A stretch of DNA of 64,000 nucleotides from Paenibacillus sp. NAIST15-1. Its GTDB lineage: Bacteria > Bacillota > Bacilli > Paenibacillales > Paenibacillaceae. This document shows, one piece after another, positions 34,079 to 43,230 of the stretch. A program made the translations under genes and the position numbers. The stretch lies in assembly GCF_001894745.1 (NCBI RefSeq), contig NZ_BBYF01000003.1, positions 124,001 through 188,000 on the forward strand, written 5' to 3'. Every line of letters starts with the position of its first letter. Within the stretch, counting starts at the first letter, position 1. The notes beneath the pieces are model-generated. The model saw only the letters and a program-made list of their open reading frames with translations, searched no databases and was not told where the DNA came from.

Positions 34079-36856
34079 TTACAGCTGCAAATAAAGACGA
34101 TACAGCATTCGTGCGGCTTCCCCGCGTGTAACAGCCTCGCGTGCTTTAATCTGTTTATTGGCGGGAACATCGATCAAGCGCTGCTTCACCGCCAAGGACA
34201 TCGTGGGCTTGGCCCACTTGGATACCGTTTCTTTATCTACAAATAGATTTAAGTACTCCTCCGGATTCGAAGGATAATAATAATGCTTCCTTTCATGCAG
34301 GAATCTTGCGCCGATAGCGGTCATTTCTTGCCGTTCTATCGTACGATCCGGCTTAAATGTGCCGTCAGGATAACCTTCGACGATATGATTTTTTTCGGAA
34401 GAAGCGATAAATGGATGATGCCATTGCGACGGCTCCACGTCCGAGAAGCTTTCCTTCGCCGTTTCATCCATAACGTTAAACGCTCTTACCAGCATAGCCG
34501 TGAACTCTGCACGGGTTAGCAGAGAATCGGGCATAAAATTGCCGTTTCCTTTTCCAGAAACGATTCCTTTGGAGCCTAAAAATTGTACCGCTTGCATCAA
34601 CTCTGGATCTCTGCCGTTCATATCTGGGAATGATTTTGAATTCTCTTCTACAAGATAGGTTCCAGAACGATTGATTTCCGCTTCCATGCCGTTTTTGGAC
34701 GGATTATACTTCCCGCCGATCGGCTCCCTAGCCTTCCCATTCACATAGAACACACTTGTGTTTGTCGCATCTATTTGGCTAGTAGGCAGAATGAGCTGAA
34801 TATTACTTGGTATGCCCGAAAGCTCCTGCCCTTGCTCATTTTGAAACTGTACACGATATCCGCCGTTACTCTCTTTTACAAAACGAATGACGATAACCGG
34901 CTGCGATTGGAACAGTCGCTCTGCGGTCGCTACATTGAACACGAGTTTCGCATCCCCTGCATGAACGGTAATATAGTCAATATCCTTACGGCCGATTAAG
35001 CCCTCCTTATTAAGTTTGAACACATATTCATTTTGATTGGACACTGTCACAATTTCCGCATTCACAATCAGTTCTCTCACAAGTGTAATCTTATTCTCTG
35101 ATAGCGTCTGCTGAATTGCTGACTTCTGCTTAGACGCATTTCCAGCTAAACGTGCAAGCAGCTCGGATGTTATCACGAATTGGCCGTTAACAGGAGTCAG
35201 CTTCTCGCTGCTTGCAGCTGTAATCACAAGTTCTCCTGCTTGTGTCAAGCCTTCTACCATTTGCGGATTCTGCTTGTCAATGTCAGGAAGTGAACGGACT
35301 GCTGTGAGATACGTATTGGACTGCATGCTGCCACCCATGACATACAACAATACATAAGTCGTCTCATTCGGTAAGCCAGGTCTGCTAATGGTAGCTCGTA
35401 CAATGGTTTGTCCCGGGGTGATCCCTTTCACAACCGGTACGCCATTTACATTCGCCAAGGTCCCGATGCCCGGATTCTCAATCGTATACGTGATCCGAGT
35501 TCCGGGAACCACATTGGTTGCGATTATAGGCTGTAGCTCGCCAGGCTGCAGCATCGTGATGAACGGATACAGGCTGATTTCAGGAGATGTTCGTTTTTCT
35601 GGCTGAACCACTGCCTCAGGACGCTTCTCAGTTGGTATTTCTGTTGTTCCAGAACGTTCACCATTCGGGGTTTGTGTTCTGCTTGGACGTTTACTTTTTG
35701 ATATTTCTGTTGTCTCAGAGCGAATGTCAGCTGCTATGCCTTTCGTGAACACAACAAGCTTTGGCAAGGAAGCATCATAATCATCCCACGCCCACAAAGT
35801 CTGATCCTTTTTTAAAGCATAATACCATGTAGAATATTTGTCCCGATGCTTAAAGTATATGGTAGCGATATCCGTAAGCTCAGGGAATACTTTATCGTCG
35901 TTGTACACGGACCAAAGCTGATCATCCGTGTGCAAAAAATACATGGTGTCAATAAATTGATCTATTAATGGTTGATCTCGCAACATCATGCTAAACTCAA
36001 CCATAGCTCGAGCGCCTGTTGCTATGTCTAATTGCTTGGGAATCGCTTCAGGATTATACGCTGGCCAAGACCAGACCGTTCCATCTTGCTTGAATGCAAA
36101 GTTTTTATAACTGCTTATCTGTATGTTGACGATATTGACAAGTCCTTTGATCTGCTCGGGACCTTTGTTTTTCGAGATATAATCCGGAAGGTACGAACTT
36201 GTACTCCATCTCCATACCGTACCGTCTTTCTTAACCGCATATGCGAAACCGTTCGCAGAATTTATGGATGCGACATCATCAAGCAACTTGGATTGAATTG
36301 GAATCGAAGAGGCATTGCCCATTTCCCTTCCCCAACTCCACACCGAACCGTCTGATTTTAATACGAACAAGGTCTTGAAGTTAGAACTGTCGAAAAAATC
36401 AGCGACGAGTGAAGTTACGTTATCCAAATCTTTGATGGGCGACGGAGTATTCATAGGGCTATGTATAATAGTGGCGTCGGCTTCGCCAGTTTTGGAGTCC
36501 CAATACCATACGGTTCCGTCCTTTTTTAACGCAACATAGTTAATAATATCTCTACCGTCCATCTCACGCGATTTGTACCTAAATTGCTTTACATCCTGCA
36601 AGCCCGGAATGTGGTACATTTCACCTACATAGAAATCTAAAGTTTTTAAATAATCTTTGTTCAAGACCCAAGTCCAAACGCCGCCGTTCTTTTTCTCCAG
36701 CAGCACATTGTCGTCAAGAATGTCGTAATCCTCGCCGATACGTGTATATTGCTGTTCGCTAAGGGCACTTACATCATTCCCTTTGGCTTGAACCGAACCT
36801 GAATGAGCTGTAAGGACTAACATAAGGCATAGCAACGCTGACATTAATCGTTTCAT
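34079..36856 (-). CDS. Secreted RCC1-like repeat protein with S-layer homology (SLH) domains
   Basis: A 925-residue protein with a signal peptide (1-24, ending VQAKG). The first 370 residues contain repeated KKDGTVWxW units (for example LKSDGSVWSWGR, VKKDGTVWRWS), as in RCC1 beta-propellers. A Thr/Glu/Arg/Pro-rich linker follows at about 380-425, then beta-rich central domains. Three SLH units close the protein, starting at FPDMNGRDPELM, FSDVEPSQWHHP and FVDKETVSKWAK, which anchor to cell wall polymers. GGAGG precedes the ATG. It is likely a surface display protein; its ligand is unknown. Confidence 0.9.
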   Translation of the reverse strand: MKRLMSALLCLMLVLTAHSGSVQAKGNDVSALSEQQYTRIGEDYDILDDNVLLEKKNGGVWTWVLNKDYLKTLDFYVGEMYHIPGLQDVKQFRYKSREMDGRDIINYVALKKDGTVWYWDSKTGEADATIIHSPMNTPSPIKDLDNVTSLVADFFDSSNFKTLFVLKSDGSVWSWGREMGNASSIPIQSKLLDDVASINSANGFAYAVKKDGTVWRWSTSSYLPDYISKNKGPEQIKGLVNIVNIQISSYKNFAFKQDGTVWSWPAYNPEAIPKQLDIATGARAMVEFSMMLRDQPLIDQFIDTMYFLHTDDQLWSVYNDDKVFPELTDIATIYFKHRDKYSTWYYALKKDQTLWAWDDYDASLPKLVVFTKGIAADIRSETTEISKSKRPSRTQTPNGERSGTTEIPTEKRPEAVVQPEKRTSPEISLYPFITMLQPGELQPIIATNVVPGTRITYTIENPGIGTLANVNGVPVVKGITPGQTIVRATISRPGLPNETTYVLLYVMGGSMQSNTYLTAVRSLPDIDKQNPQMVEGLTQAGELVITAASSEKLTPVNGQFVITSELLARLAGNASKQKSAIQQTLSENKITLVRELIVNAEIVTVSNQNEYVFKLNKEGLIGRKDIDYITVHAGDAKLVFNVATAERLFQSQPVIVIRFVKESNGGYRVQFQNEQGQELSGIPSNIQLILPTSQIDATNTSVFYVNGKAREPIGGKYNPSKNGMEAEINRSGTYLVEENSKSFPDMNGRDPELMQAVQFLGSKGIVSGKGNGNFMPDSLLTRAEFTAMLVRAFNVMDETAKESFSDVEPSQWHHPFIASSEKNHIVEGYPDGTFKPDRTIERQEMTAIGARFLHERKHYYYPSNPEEYLNLFVDKETVSKWAKPTMSLAVKQRLIDVPANKQIKAREAVTRGEAARMLYRLYLQL

Positions 36857-37063
36857 TGTCGACCTCCATTAGAAATGTGATTGTTCCTCTCCATGCTGCC
36901 TTCTGGATTCCCAACAGTAAGCCGATTGCCTGTCCATCTTTTTCAATTTCGTTTCCCCCTCTTTTTTCTATATATTTCTTACTATCCTTTCATCGGTTAA
37001 AAGCTGCTTCGATTTCACTTTCGGCTACATTGTTCATATAAATACGAAAACTTACAAACACAA

Positions 37064-37090
37064 AAGTGCTGGCAAATTGCGCCAGCACTT
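37064..37090 (-). terminator. Probable terminator after GNAT gene
   Basis: A perfect 10-bp stem AAGTGCTGGC/GCCAGCACTT with a 7-base loop lies 33 bp after the GNAT stop; the following minus-strand sequence is only moderately T-rich. Confidence 0.7.
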
Positions 37091-37122
37091 CATCGTACAA
37101 TCCTATCGAAGTAACATAACTT

Positions 37123-37650
37123 CTAAAGCGTAATCAGCATATGGATATCTTTCGGCTCTTTTTGGAAGAGCTCAGGATCTACTTCATCCGTCAACTGGCT
37201 GCCATTGCTCTTGTAAAAGGATACCGCCGAGCGAGTTTCCGTTGAAGAAACATAGAGGTGCTTTGCGCCCCTTCTTCTCGCTTCTTCCGCCAGCTCATTC
37301 ATAATGCGCGATCCGATCCCTTGTCTGCGATGAGTCCGAGATACATACATGAGATCAACCTGAAGCTGGTCGTGCTGCTCCCCGCGCCATTGATGAGCCA
37401 ATACGCCGAAGCCTACTAAGGTGTCTCCATCGAAAGCACCGACGGCCATACCGCCGTTCTGCAGTTCGTATACATATCGTTCTTCCATCTCCTGCAGCTG
37501 CTCGATGTCCCAATTCGGACATTCGTGGTTCGCATGGATTTCCGTCATCTTGCCGTCATGCATCTCATAAATCAGCTCAATATGCTCCGAGCGATCGATT
37601 TCCTTCAATTTGTCCACTTGAGCTTCCGTCATTACTTGATAGTTTATCAT
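37123..37650 (-). CDS. GNAT family N-acetyltransferase
   Basis: A 175-residue GNAT. The N-terminal part (MINYQVMTEAQVDKLKEIDRSEHIE) resembles that of the GNAT at 47080-47616, suggesting paralogy. The acetyl-CoA loop is VSRTHRRQGIGSRIMNELAEEA near 105-126, followed by VSSTETRSAVSFYKSNG. A ribosome site is weak but present (AGGAGGAAGT, close to the ATG). The gene stands alone between two terminators. The substrate is unknown. Confidence 0.9.
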   Translation of the reverse strand: MINYQVMTEAQVDKLKEIDRSEHIELIYEMHDGKMTEIHANHECPNWDIEQLQEMEERYVYELQNGGMAVGAFDGDTLVGFGVLAHQWRGEQHDQLQVDLMYVSRTHRRQGIGSRIMNELAEEARRRGAKHLYVSSTETRSAVSFYKSNGSQLTDEVDPELFQKEPKDIHMLITL

Positions 37651-37987
37651 TGTACTTCCTCCTATTTTTGCGTGAATGTGTCATTCCAAATCGCTTTTCA
37701 TCAGCTGGTATAACCAACTGCGACTTATCATGCGGCATTCAGGCAAAATGCAGGACGGGCAGCCATTAGAATCCTGATTCTACAATTATGGATTACCCTT
37801 TCACCTCCCTCTTAGATGCTAATCTATTATTGCAATGCGCTATTAATGCAATAGTTCTACTACTTGGATGCAGATTGGCCGCAAAAGGTTTCCGCAAAAC
37901 ATCATCCATTATTATACATCCATTCATGCGCTAACGATAGTGTCATAATTCGAAACATGCCGATGTTATGAGTTAAATATGAAGATA
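37651..37987. other. Intergenic region without visible gene
   Basis: The gap upstream of the GNAT gene is AT-rich and holds no frame with protein character. Only the terminator of the next minus-strand gene (37988-38038) is recognisable. Confidence 0.5.
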
Positions 37988-38038
37988 ACAAAAAAGCATG
38001 CTCGAAAAGCCTGTTAGGGAAGCTTTATTGAACATGCT
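37988..38038 (-). terminator. Rho-independent terminator after the SufR-like gene
   Basis: A stem AGCATGTTC/GAGCATGCT with an inner AAAGC/GCTTT stem is followed by a T-run on the minus strand, 19 bp after the gene. Confidence 0.75.
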
Positions 38039-38056
38039 CCAATATTGATTTTACAT

Positions 38057-38719
38057 TTACGAATCTTGCATAATGTGATAACTGCACACACTTCCACCTT
38101 CAGCCATGCATGCTGTACGCTCTACTTGGACTTGGAGCAAGGAACGAAATAATTGCAGCTCGCAGCGGCAGGCATGGCCGTACCTGCACGCCACTTTGGC
38201 AATCGGACAGTTCTTCTCTTCGAAGGAAAAGGAGCCATCTGCATTCGGATGCACGTTTGCCATGTAGCCTTGTTCATTTTGCACTCGAACGAGCGCCTCC
38301 AACCGATCCTCTAGCGTTTCTCCAGTAACTGTATCTTCATATCGTCGTTTCAGCTTAGTGCTTCTCTGTTCGAAGAACAAAGCCACACCCGTTTCCCCGT
38401 ACAGCGCCTCAAGCTCATCGAACAGTTCAGTCGCTAGTTCATCATATTGACGTGGATACAGCTCTAATGCAGAATCAGTCAGTTGATAATAATGTGTCGG
38501 TCTGCCAACCTGATGGCGCTGCACCTTCGTTACGATGTGCCCCTCTTCTTGCAGTTCCGTTAGATATCGCCGAATTGCAACGCCTGTCACATCCATCCGA
38601 TCAATCAGATCCTGAACTGTGACTGTACCGAGCTTTTTCAGCCAGAACAATACTTGTTCTCTGGAGGTGCTGTCTTGGCCGGAAAGATTTACTACACTCC
38701 TCTTTAGGCTCATACTCAT
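38057..38719 (-). CDS. SufR-like winged-helix regulator with C-terminal cysteine cluster
   Basis: A 220-residue regulator. The winged helix at 14-75 (REQVLFWLKKLGTVTVQDLIDRMDVTGVAIRRYLTELQEEGHI, then VGRPTHYYQLT) is of the DeoR/SufR type. The C-terminal third carries five cysteines in CPIAKVACRYGHACRCE plus two more (TACMAEGGSVCSY), a layout that can hold an iron-sulfur cluster. SufR-type proteins sense cluster status and repress Fe-S assembly or oxidative-stress genes. The start at 38719 gives 7-base spacing from AAAGGAG. It follows sodA by about 120 bp, which fits a redox role. Confidence 0.82.
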   Translation of the reverse strand: MSMSLKRSVVNLSGQDSTSREQVLFWLKKLGTVTVQDLIDRMDVTGVAIRRYLTELQEEGHIVTKVQRHQVGRPTHYYQLTDSALELYPRQYDELATELFDELEALYGETGVALFFEQRSTKLKRRYEDTVTGETLEDRLEALVRVQNEQGYMANVHPNADGSFSFEEKNCPIAKVACRYGHACRCELQLFRSLLQVQVERTACMAEGGSVCSYHIMQDS

Positions 38720-38838
38720 GCGCATGCTCCTTTCCCTAATCATTCAATGCTCCAAGCGCCGTGTATTCCATCGCTGTGATGCAGCCCACACCTTGCAGAA
38801 GCAGCGTCCTGCTTCCGCAACGTTTACGCACATCGTTG

Positions 38839-39453
38839 TTAACGTACGGCTTCATTGTAGCGACGGTTCACTTCTTCCCAATCCACTACATTCCACCAGG
38901 AGGACACGAAGTCCGGTCTCCGATTCTGATATTGCAAATAGTAAGCATGCTCCCACACATCCACCACCAGAATAGGCGTTTTGTTCTCCATTAGTGGTGT
39001 GTCCTGATTCGGTGTACTCATCACCTCAAGCTTATCTCCGTTCACGACGAGCCAGCCCCAGCCAGATCCGAATCGGCTGATTGCCGCCTTCGTCAGCTCA
39101 TCCTTCATCTGTTCGAAGCTGCCGAAGTGCTTCTCAATGCCCTTCGCGATGTCTCCGTAAGGATTACCACCGCCAGTCGGGCTCATAATCGACCAATATA
39201 AGCTGTGCCCGTAATGTCCCCCGCCTTGGTTGCGAACCGCAGCACGTATTTCTTCCGGTACATCGTTCAAGTTGCTGATCAATTCTTCAACCGAAGCATT
39301 TGCAAATTGCGTACGGCCTTCCAACGCCTTATTTAAATTAGCCACATAAGTGGCATGATGCTTCCCATGGTGGATCTCCATCGTTCTTGCATCCAGATGA
39401 GGCTCCAGCTCATCGTATGCATACGGAAGTTCTGGCAAAGTAAATACGCTCAT
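38839..39453 (-). CDS. sodA: Superoxide dismutase, Mn/Fe family
   Basis: A 204-residue enzyme that converts superoxide into oxygen and peroxide. Metal ligands are visible in the family motifs: [13 protein letters not shown] (two His), HSLYWSIMS, and the C-terminal [15 protein letters not shown] with Asp and His. [10 protein letters not shown] and GSGWGWLVV are typical. GGAG before the ATG at 39453 sets the start; the longer frame to 39570 has no ribosome site. The SufR-like regulator gene lies downstream on the same strand. Confidence 0.96.
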   Translation of the reverse strand: MSVFTLPELPYAYDELEPHLDARTMEIHHGKHHATYVANLNKALEGRTQFANASVEELISNLNDVPEEIRAAVRNQGGGHYGHSLYWSIMSPTGGGNPYGDIAKGIEKHFGSFEQMKDELTKAAISRFGSGWGWLVVNGDKLEVMSTPNQDTPLMENKTPILVVDVWEHAYYLQYQNRRPDFVSSWWNVVDWEEVNRRYNEAVR

Positions 39454-39587
39454 GTAATCATCTCCTTCTTGGTTCGTATATCCGGATATACCTCTAATTA
39501 TATATTTACCCAAAACTTTTGTATATAGTAAATTATTTTTCCTTAGGGAAACATTTGAGGGGAGATACATGGTTCACGTATTTCAAT

Positions 39588-39629
39588 AAAAAAAGACGCA
39601 CCCTTCGAACGCCTCGAATGGATTGTCTT
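39588..39629 (-). terminator. Rho-independent terminator after the DinB gene
   Basis: Paired AAGAC/GTCTT with inner TTCGA/TCGAA stems, followed on the minus strand by seven T residues, about 100 bp after the DinB stop. Confidence 0.65.
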
Positions 39630-39732
39630 CACTCAACTACCTCTTTTGTTGACATGCAATAGCTTCGTACAATATAACAGGCTGGAAACTGGCTGTTCTT
39701 TCTTCGTACCATTGCTGTAGGTAACATATCTA

Positions 39733-40230
39733 TTACAAATGATCTGCGATCATGTTTGGTTGAATAAGTTTTTTTCGAATCATATTAGCCGACACTGGCT
39801 GCTTCCCGACTTCCCTTGCCCAGACCGATAGTTGTCCGACATGGTGAATGTGATGGGCTATGGTATGCCGCATCACTTCTCCCCAAGCATACACAAGTAC
39901 AGTGCCGTCTGGACGCTGATCATAAAAAGGACGGATCTCCATGCAGTCATTCCATGAGCGAACAAATTCTTCTACTTCAGGCCGAAACTGTTCATCTAGT
40001 TGAATGATCTTCTCAAGCGTATTGTACTTCTCGAATCCTTCTTCGAAGTCCTTCTTTCCTTGCAATACACGAATCCAGCTCCACTCCACGTCAACAACAT
40101 GAAACAGCGTGGGCAAGATTCCGCCGACTCCACCTATTCGCGGACGAACCAGTTCCTCGTAAGGGATATCTTCACACCATCGATACCATTGTTCTCGAAC
40201 CGTCCAGTTATAACGAAAAAAGGTCTGCAG
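39733..40230 (-). CDS. DinB-family protein with apparent CTG start codon
   Basis: A 165-residue DinB/YfiT-like four-helix protein. The frame contains FFRYNWTVREQWYRW at the start, GGILPTLFHVVDVEWSWI (first His ligand) and TIAHHIHHVGQLSVWARE (two more His), the metal-binding pattern of this superfamily. Only 127 codons follow the first ATG, which would remove the first helix. The frame extends in phase to a CTG at 40228-40230 with GGAGG 7 bases before it, restoring normal length. I therefore infer a non-canonical CTG start or a mutated ATG. Function may be thiol-transferase-like. Confidence 0.8.
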   Translation of the reverse strand: MQTFFRYNWTVREQWYRWCEDIPYEELVRPRIGGVGGILPTLFHVVDVEWSWIRVLQGKKDFEEGFEKYNTLEKIIQLDEQFRPEVEEFVRSWNDCMEIRPFYDQRPDGTVLVYAWGEVMRHTIAHHIHHVGQLSVWAREVGKQPVSANMIRKKLIQPNMIADHL

Positions 40231-40512
40231 GGCGATCCCTCCATATCAATTTTAGGTCATTTGGAACACTAGACATTTACGATCTGTCCTGTTTCATTGT
40301 AACAATCGTTGATTCGATTACAATTTAAAGACAGCCATGCTAGGTCATTTCTAGCGTTTATTTCCTAGGTAATAAGAGCAAAGATTACGATTCACATATT
40401 TTTTGTAGTATCCTCTGAACATCTGATAAATTGGATTCATGGCATCAATATCACTTCTGAATTTCTCAACTACTCCGAACAATTGGTGTTTCTCCAATTC
40501 ACTATTATATTC

Positions 40513-40926
40513 CTATTCTTCCAATTCATTCAATAAGTCATAAAAATACTCACAAGGTTCCTTTACGCTTCCTGTCCCATCCGAATACTCCCCTGATTTG
40601 CATAAGAAGGAAGCCCATGATAATTCGTTTCTTGCATATCTGAGATATAAACATGCAATGTACTGATCATAGAGCTTGGGATCGTTTTCTATAAATGGTT
40701 CGGAATAAAGGTAATGATTCACAATACTAATCGCACTTGCCTGATATTTTGTTACTGCTAATTGAATGATCCAATATGGTGGCTTCGTATAGACGTCAAT
40801 GATTTCATCACAGAACAGATAAAAATGCTTATACCCGATTAATCTACTTTCCAACATCATACTTAATTTATATGCAAATGGTTTATCCAAAACGAGATCT
40901 CTTAAGGTAACTTTCTCATTCGACAC
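40513..40926 (-). CDS. Hypothetical protein
   Basis: A 137-residue soluble protein rich in Tyr, Leu and Glu, with no signal peptide and predicted to be mostly helical. Segments such as YKHFYLFCDEIIDVYTKPPYW and LYLRYARNELSWASFLC look like structured coding sequence. I recognise no family. AAGGGGATATG stands upstream of the ATG. Neighbours are unrelated single genes. The 40231-40512 gap downstream holds nothing notable. Confidence 0.6.
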   Translation of the reverse strand: MSNEKVTLRDLVLDKPFAYKLSMMLESRLIGYKHFYLFCDEIIDVYTKPPYWIIQLAVTKYQASAISIVNHYLYSEPFIENDPKLYDQYIACLYLRYARNELSWASFLCKSGEYSDGTGSVKEPCEYFYDLLNELEE

Positions 40927-41068
40927 AGCATATCCCCTTATTATTGTAGTACTTTCATCCTTATCAAAGAAAGCCTAGTATCTTATTGATCACTCTTTTT
41001 CTAATCTTACATTTATCTTCGTTATTGCATTTCAAGGATAACTGCCTCTTCTACGCCTCCAATCCGCC

Positions 41069-41608
41069 CTAACCCTTCACATATACATACAGTTTCCCGT
41101 TTTGGGGCTTCCATTCCGCTTTCCCTTTGTAATCCCTTCGGACAAGTTCTTTATGCACAACCTTCATCAATGCCCCATGACATATGACAAGAACATTCGA
41201 CTGATTTTCCGCTTCAATCCAATCGATAACTTCTTTAACCCTTGATAATGTTTGCTGCTTCGTCTCCTCTTGTGAAGAATGAGAGCATAGCCATGCCAAT
41301 CGTGACAAGATCATCCATACAATGTGCAGCAGCTTGACGTTCGATTGAAACACGGAACGCATTCCAATCTCTCGAAGACGATGGGTTGTGATAATCCTGC
41401 CTGTATAAATATGTTCAGCGGTTGTCACTGCTCTTGATAAATCACTAGACACACAGAGATCCCACACTGTGGTGTCATTTGGAGGATCAGCAAGGATGAC
41501 CTCTGCTTGATCATACTGCTCAACCCAATGATTGAAATCCGCGGAGCTCATCCACTTCTTCTCCGGTTTGCACTGAACGGGAAAATGTCTCACTAGCCCA
41601 ATCTTCAT
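41069..41608 (-). CDS. Histidine phosphatase superfamily protein
   Basis: A 179-residue phosphoglycerate-mutase-like protein. The catalytic motif is LVRHFP at residues 5-10, where RHG is usual; the phospho-accepting His and Arg are kept. The second His appears in LVICHGALMKVV near 147, and the fixed Arg in SSDLSRAVTTAEH. The gene starts 3 bases after the GNAT stop, so the two are probably cotranscribed. GGAG precedes the ATG. The substrate is unknown. Confidence 0.85.
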   Translation of the reverse strand: MKIGLVRHFPVQCKPEKKWMSSADFNHWVEQYDQAEVILADPPNDTTVWDLCVSSDLSRAVTTAEHIYTGRIITTHRLREIGMRSVFQSNVKLLHIVWMILSRLAWLCSHSSQEETKQQTLSRVKEVIDWIEAENQSNVLVICHGALMKVVHKELVRRDYKGKAEWKPQNGKLYVYVKG

Positions 41609-41611
41609 TCC

Positions 41612-42166
41612 CTACTCCATCTCCTCATTCAACAACACCATATGGATGTGGTCTTCCCATTTCCCATTAATTTTAAGATATTTCTTGGCTAATCCCTCGA
41701 ATTGAAATCCCTGCTTCTCCACCACTCTGAGTGAAGCCTTGTTATGCGGCATGATGTTGGCTTCGATACGATGGAGCTTCAAATCACGAAATGCAATTTC
41801 AATCATCACGGTCAACGCTTCGGATATGTACCCTCTTCCTTGCAAATCCTTATCCAGCTTATAACCTAGATGGCAGGATTGAAATGCCCCTCTAATGATA
41901 TTACTAAGTGCTATAGAGCCAATAATTCGCTCCGTATCGTCTAATTCATATATCCATAGTTTGAACAAACACCCTCTCTCATATTGAATGCGTTCTTCTC
42001 GCAGCACTTTTGTTTGCCACTCCATCGTATAAAAGGCGGGCTCTCTCTTAATCTCCCACGCTGACAAAAATTCCTGATTTCGTACCATGTAGTCCAACAC
42101 TTGTTTGGCATGGACTTCATCAATTTGCTTCATGACTAATCTCTCGGTTTGAAAAATGGTTGACAT
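41612..42166 (-). CDS. GNAT family N-acetyltransferase, RimJ/RimL type
   Basis: A 184-residue RimJ-like protein. FQTERLVMKQIDEVHAKQVL opens the fold, LGYKLDKDLQGRGYISEAL is the acetyl-CoA loop near 105-120, and MPHNKASLRVVEKQGFQFEG closes it. It strongly resembles B. subtilis YjcK-type ribosomal-protein alanine acetyltransferases. It leads a two-gene unit with the histidine phosphatase (3-bp gap). GGAGGCGTGAG precedes the ATG. Confidence 0.92.
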   Translation of the reverse strand: MSTIFQTERLVMKQIDEVHAKQVLDYMVRNQEFLSAWEIKREPAFYTMEWQTKVLREERIQYERGCLFKLWIYELDDTERIIGSIALSNIIRGAFQSCHLGYKLDKDLQGRGYISEALTVMIEIAFRDLKLHRIEANIMPHNKASLRVVEKQGFQFEGLAKKYLKINGKWEDHIHMVLLNEEME

Positions 42167-42234
42167 CTCACGCCTCCATTTCCATCTTGATTCGTACTTT
42201 CTCTGCTGCTTGATATGAAGTATGTTGGGTTATG

Positions 42235-42290
42235 AAAAAACAAGCCTTCACGAGTAGAGACAATGGCTTCTGTTCCCATTCATGAAGGCT
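42235..42290 (-). terminator. Rho-independent terminator in the 42167-42675 gap
   Basis: An 8-bp stem AGCCTTCA/TGAAGGCT with an inner AATGG/CCATT-like stem and six T residues following on the minus strand. It may end the TetR operon. The rest of the 509-bp gap has no protein-like frame. Confidence 0.7.
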
Positions 42291-42675
42291 GCTAGTTATT
42301 CGAAACGAAATAAGATATGTATAATTGAGAGGAAAATAGTTCTCTATATGCGCTGAGATTTCGTAGTTTCGTATTCACGATCGAATCACATAAAGGCGTC
42401 TAAGAACTCTTTTTATCGGATATGACGATAAAGAATATGCAGTCATAGCTGCTGCCTGTCCTGTCGCATCACAATACGGTCGGAGAATAGCTAACTCACA
42501 TTACCATTAAGTATAACGCAAATTCATAATATTGGAAACGACTGTCCAAGCCGCTCCTTTTCTCAAACTAACTAGTATTAAGCAACTGGGTATGAGTGAA
42601 GCAGCTTATAAAAAAAGCAGCCGCTCACAGTTCACGTGTTCAACGTTCTCCTGCAAGAGCTGCCTGCTCTCCACT

Positions 42676-43230
42676 CTATTTCTCTATTACTCCGTACATG
42701 AGCATTTTTACGGTTCTTCGCAGCGCTTCCTCTAATGACAACTGATTTCCTTCCCTTGTCCTACGATCCATCAATTGATATAACGCGCCTATGTACATGT
42801 CAATGAATAACTCCATATCGAATGGGCGAATGATTTGCGCTTGGATGCCCTCTTCTATCAATAATCGAATATTGTCCCAGCCTTCTTGGACATAGGCATC
42901 TACAAGCTTCCATTGTTCAGGATACAGCTTCTTCAACTCGTCCAGTGTACGAATGTCTGTAAACGCAAACGCGCTCGGAAGCATCATCAGGGCTTGCTCA
43001 AGCTTTTGCACAATCGATAAGGATTCGTCTCGCATCATGCGCGCTTCAGAATCTCTCATCTCTTGAATCGATCGCTCAATTAAACACGTAATGAGTTGTT
43101 CCTTGGATTCAAAATGCTGATACAATGTCTTCGTGCTAATTCCGAGCCGGCTTGCTACATTGCGGATGGCAAACTTCATGCCTCGAATTTTAATCTCTTC
43201 AATCGCAGCTCCTGCGATACGATCATGCAT
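42676..43230 (-). CDS. TetR/AcrR family transcriptional regulator
   Basis: A 184-residue regulator. The helix-turn-helix is at about 12-55 (EIKIRGMKFAIRNVASRLGISTKTLYQHFESKEQLI), typical of TetR. The helical C-terminal ligand domain is TetR_C-like, with MYIGALYQLMDRR near 148-160. Its start overlaps the end of the YvaD-like membrane gene by 8 bases. In B. subtilis the yvaD-yvaE-yvaF unit contains a similar membrane protein and TetR regulator, so this pair likely controls its own operon. Confidence 0.92.
   Translation of the reverse strand: MHDRIAGAAIEEIKIRGMKFAIRNVASRLGISTKTLYQHFESKEQLITCLIERSIQEMRDSEARMMRDESLSIVQKLEQALMMLPSAFAFTDIRTLDELKKLYPEQWKLVDAYVQEGWDNIRLLIEEGIQAQIIRPFDMELFIDMYIGALYQLMDRRTREGNQLSLEEALRRTVKMLMYGVIEK

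Noticed and set aside
42341..42530. Possible further attC-like element (TATTCACGA and GTATAAC strings)
   Set aside because: The two strings are not arranged as inverted arms and no cassette-type gene adjoins them.
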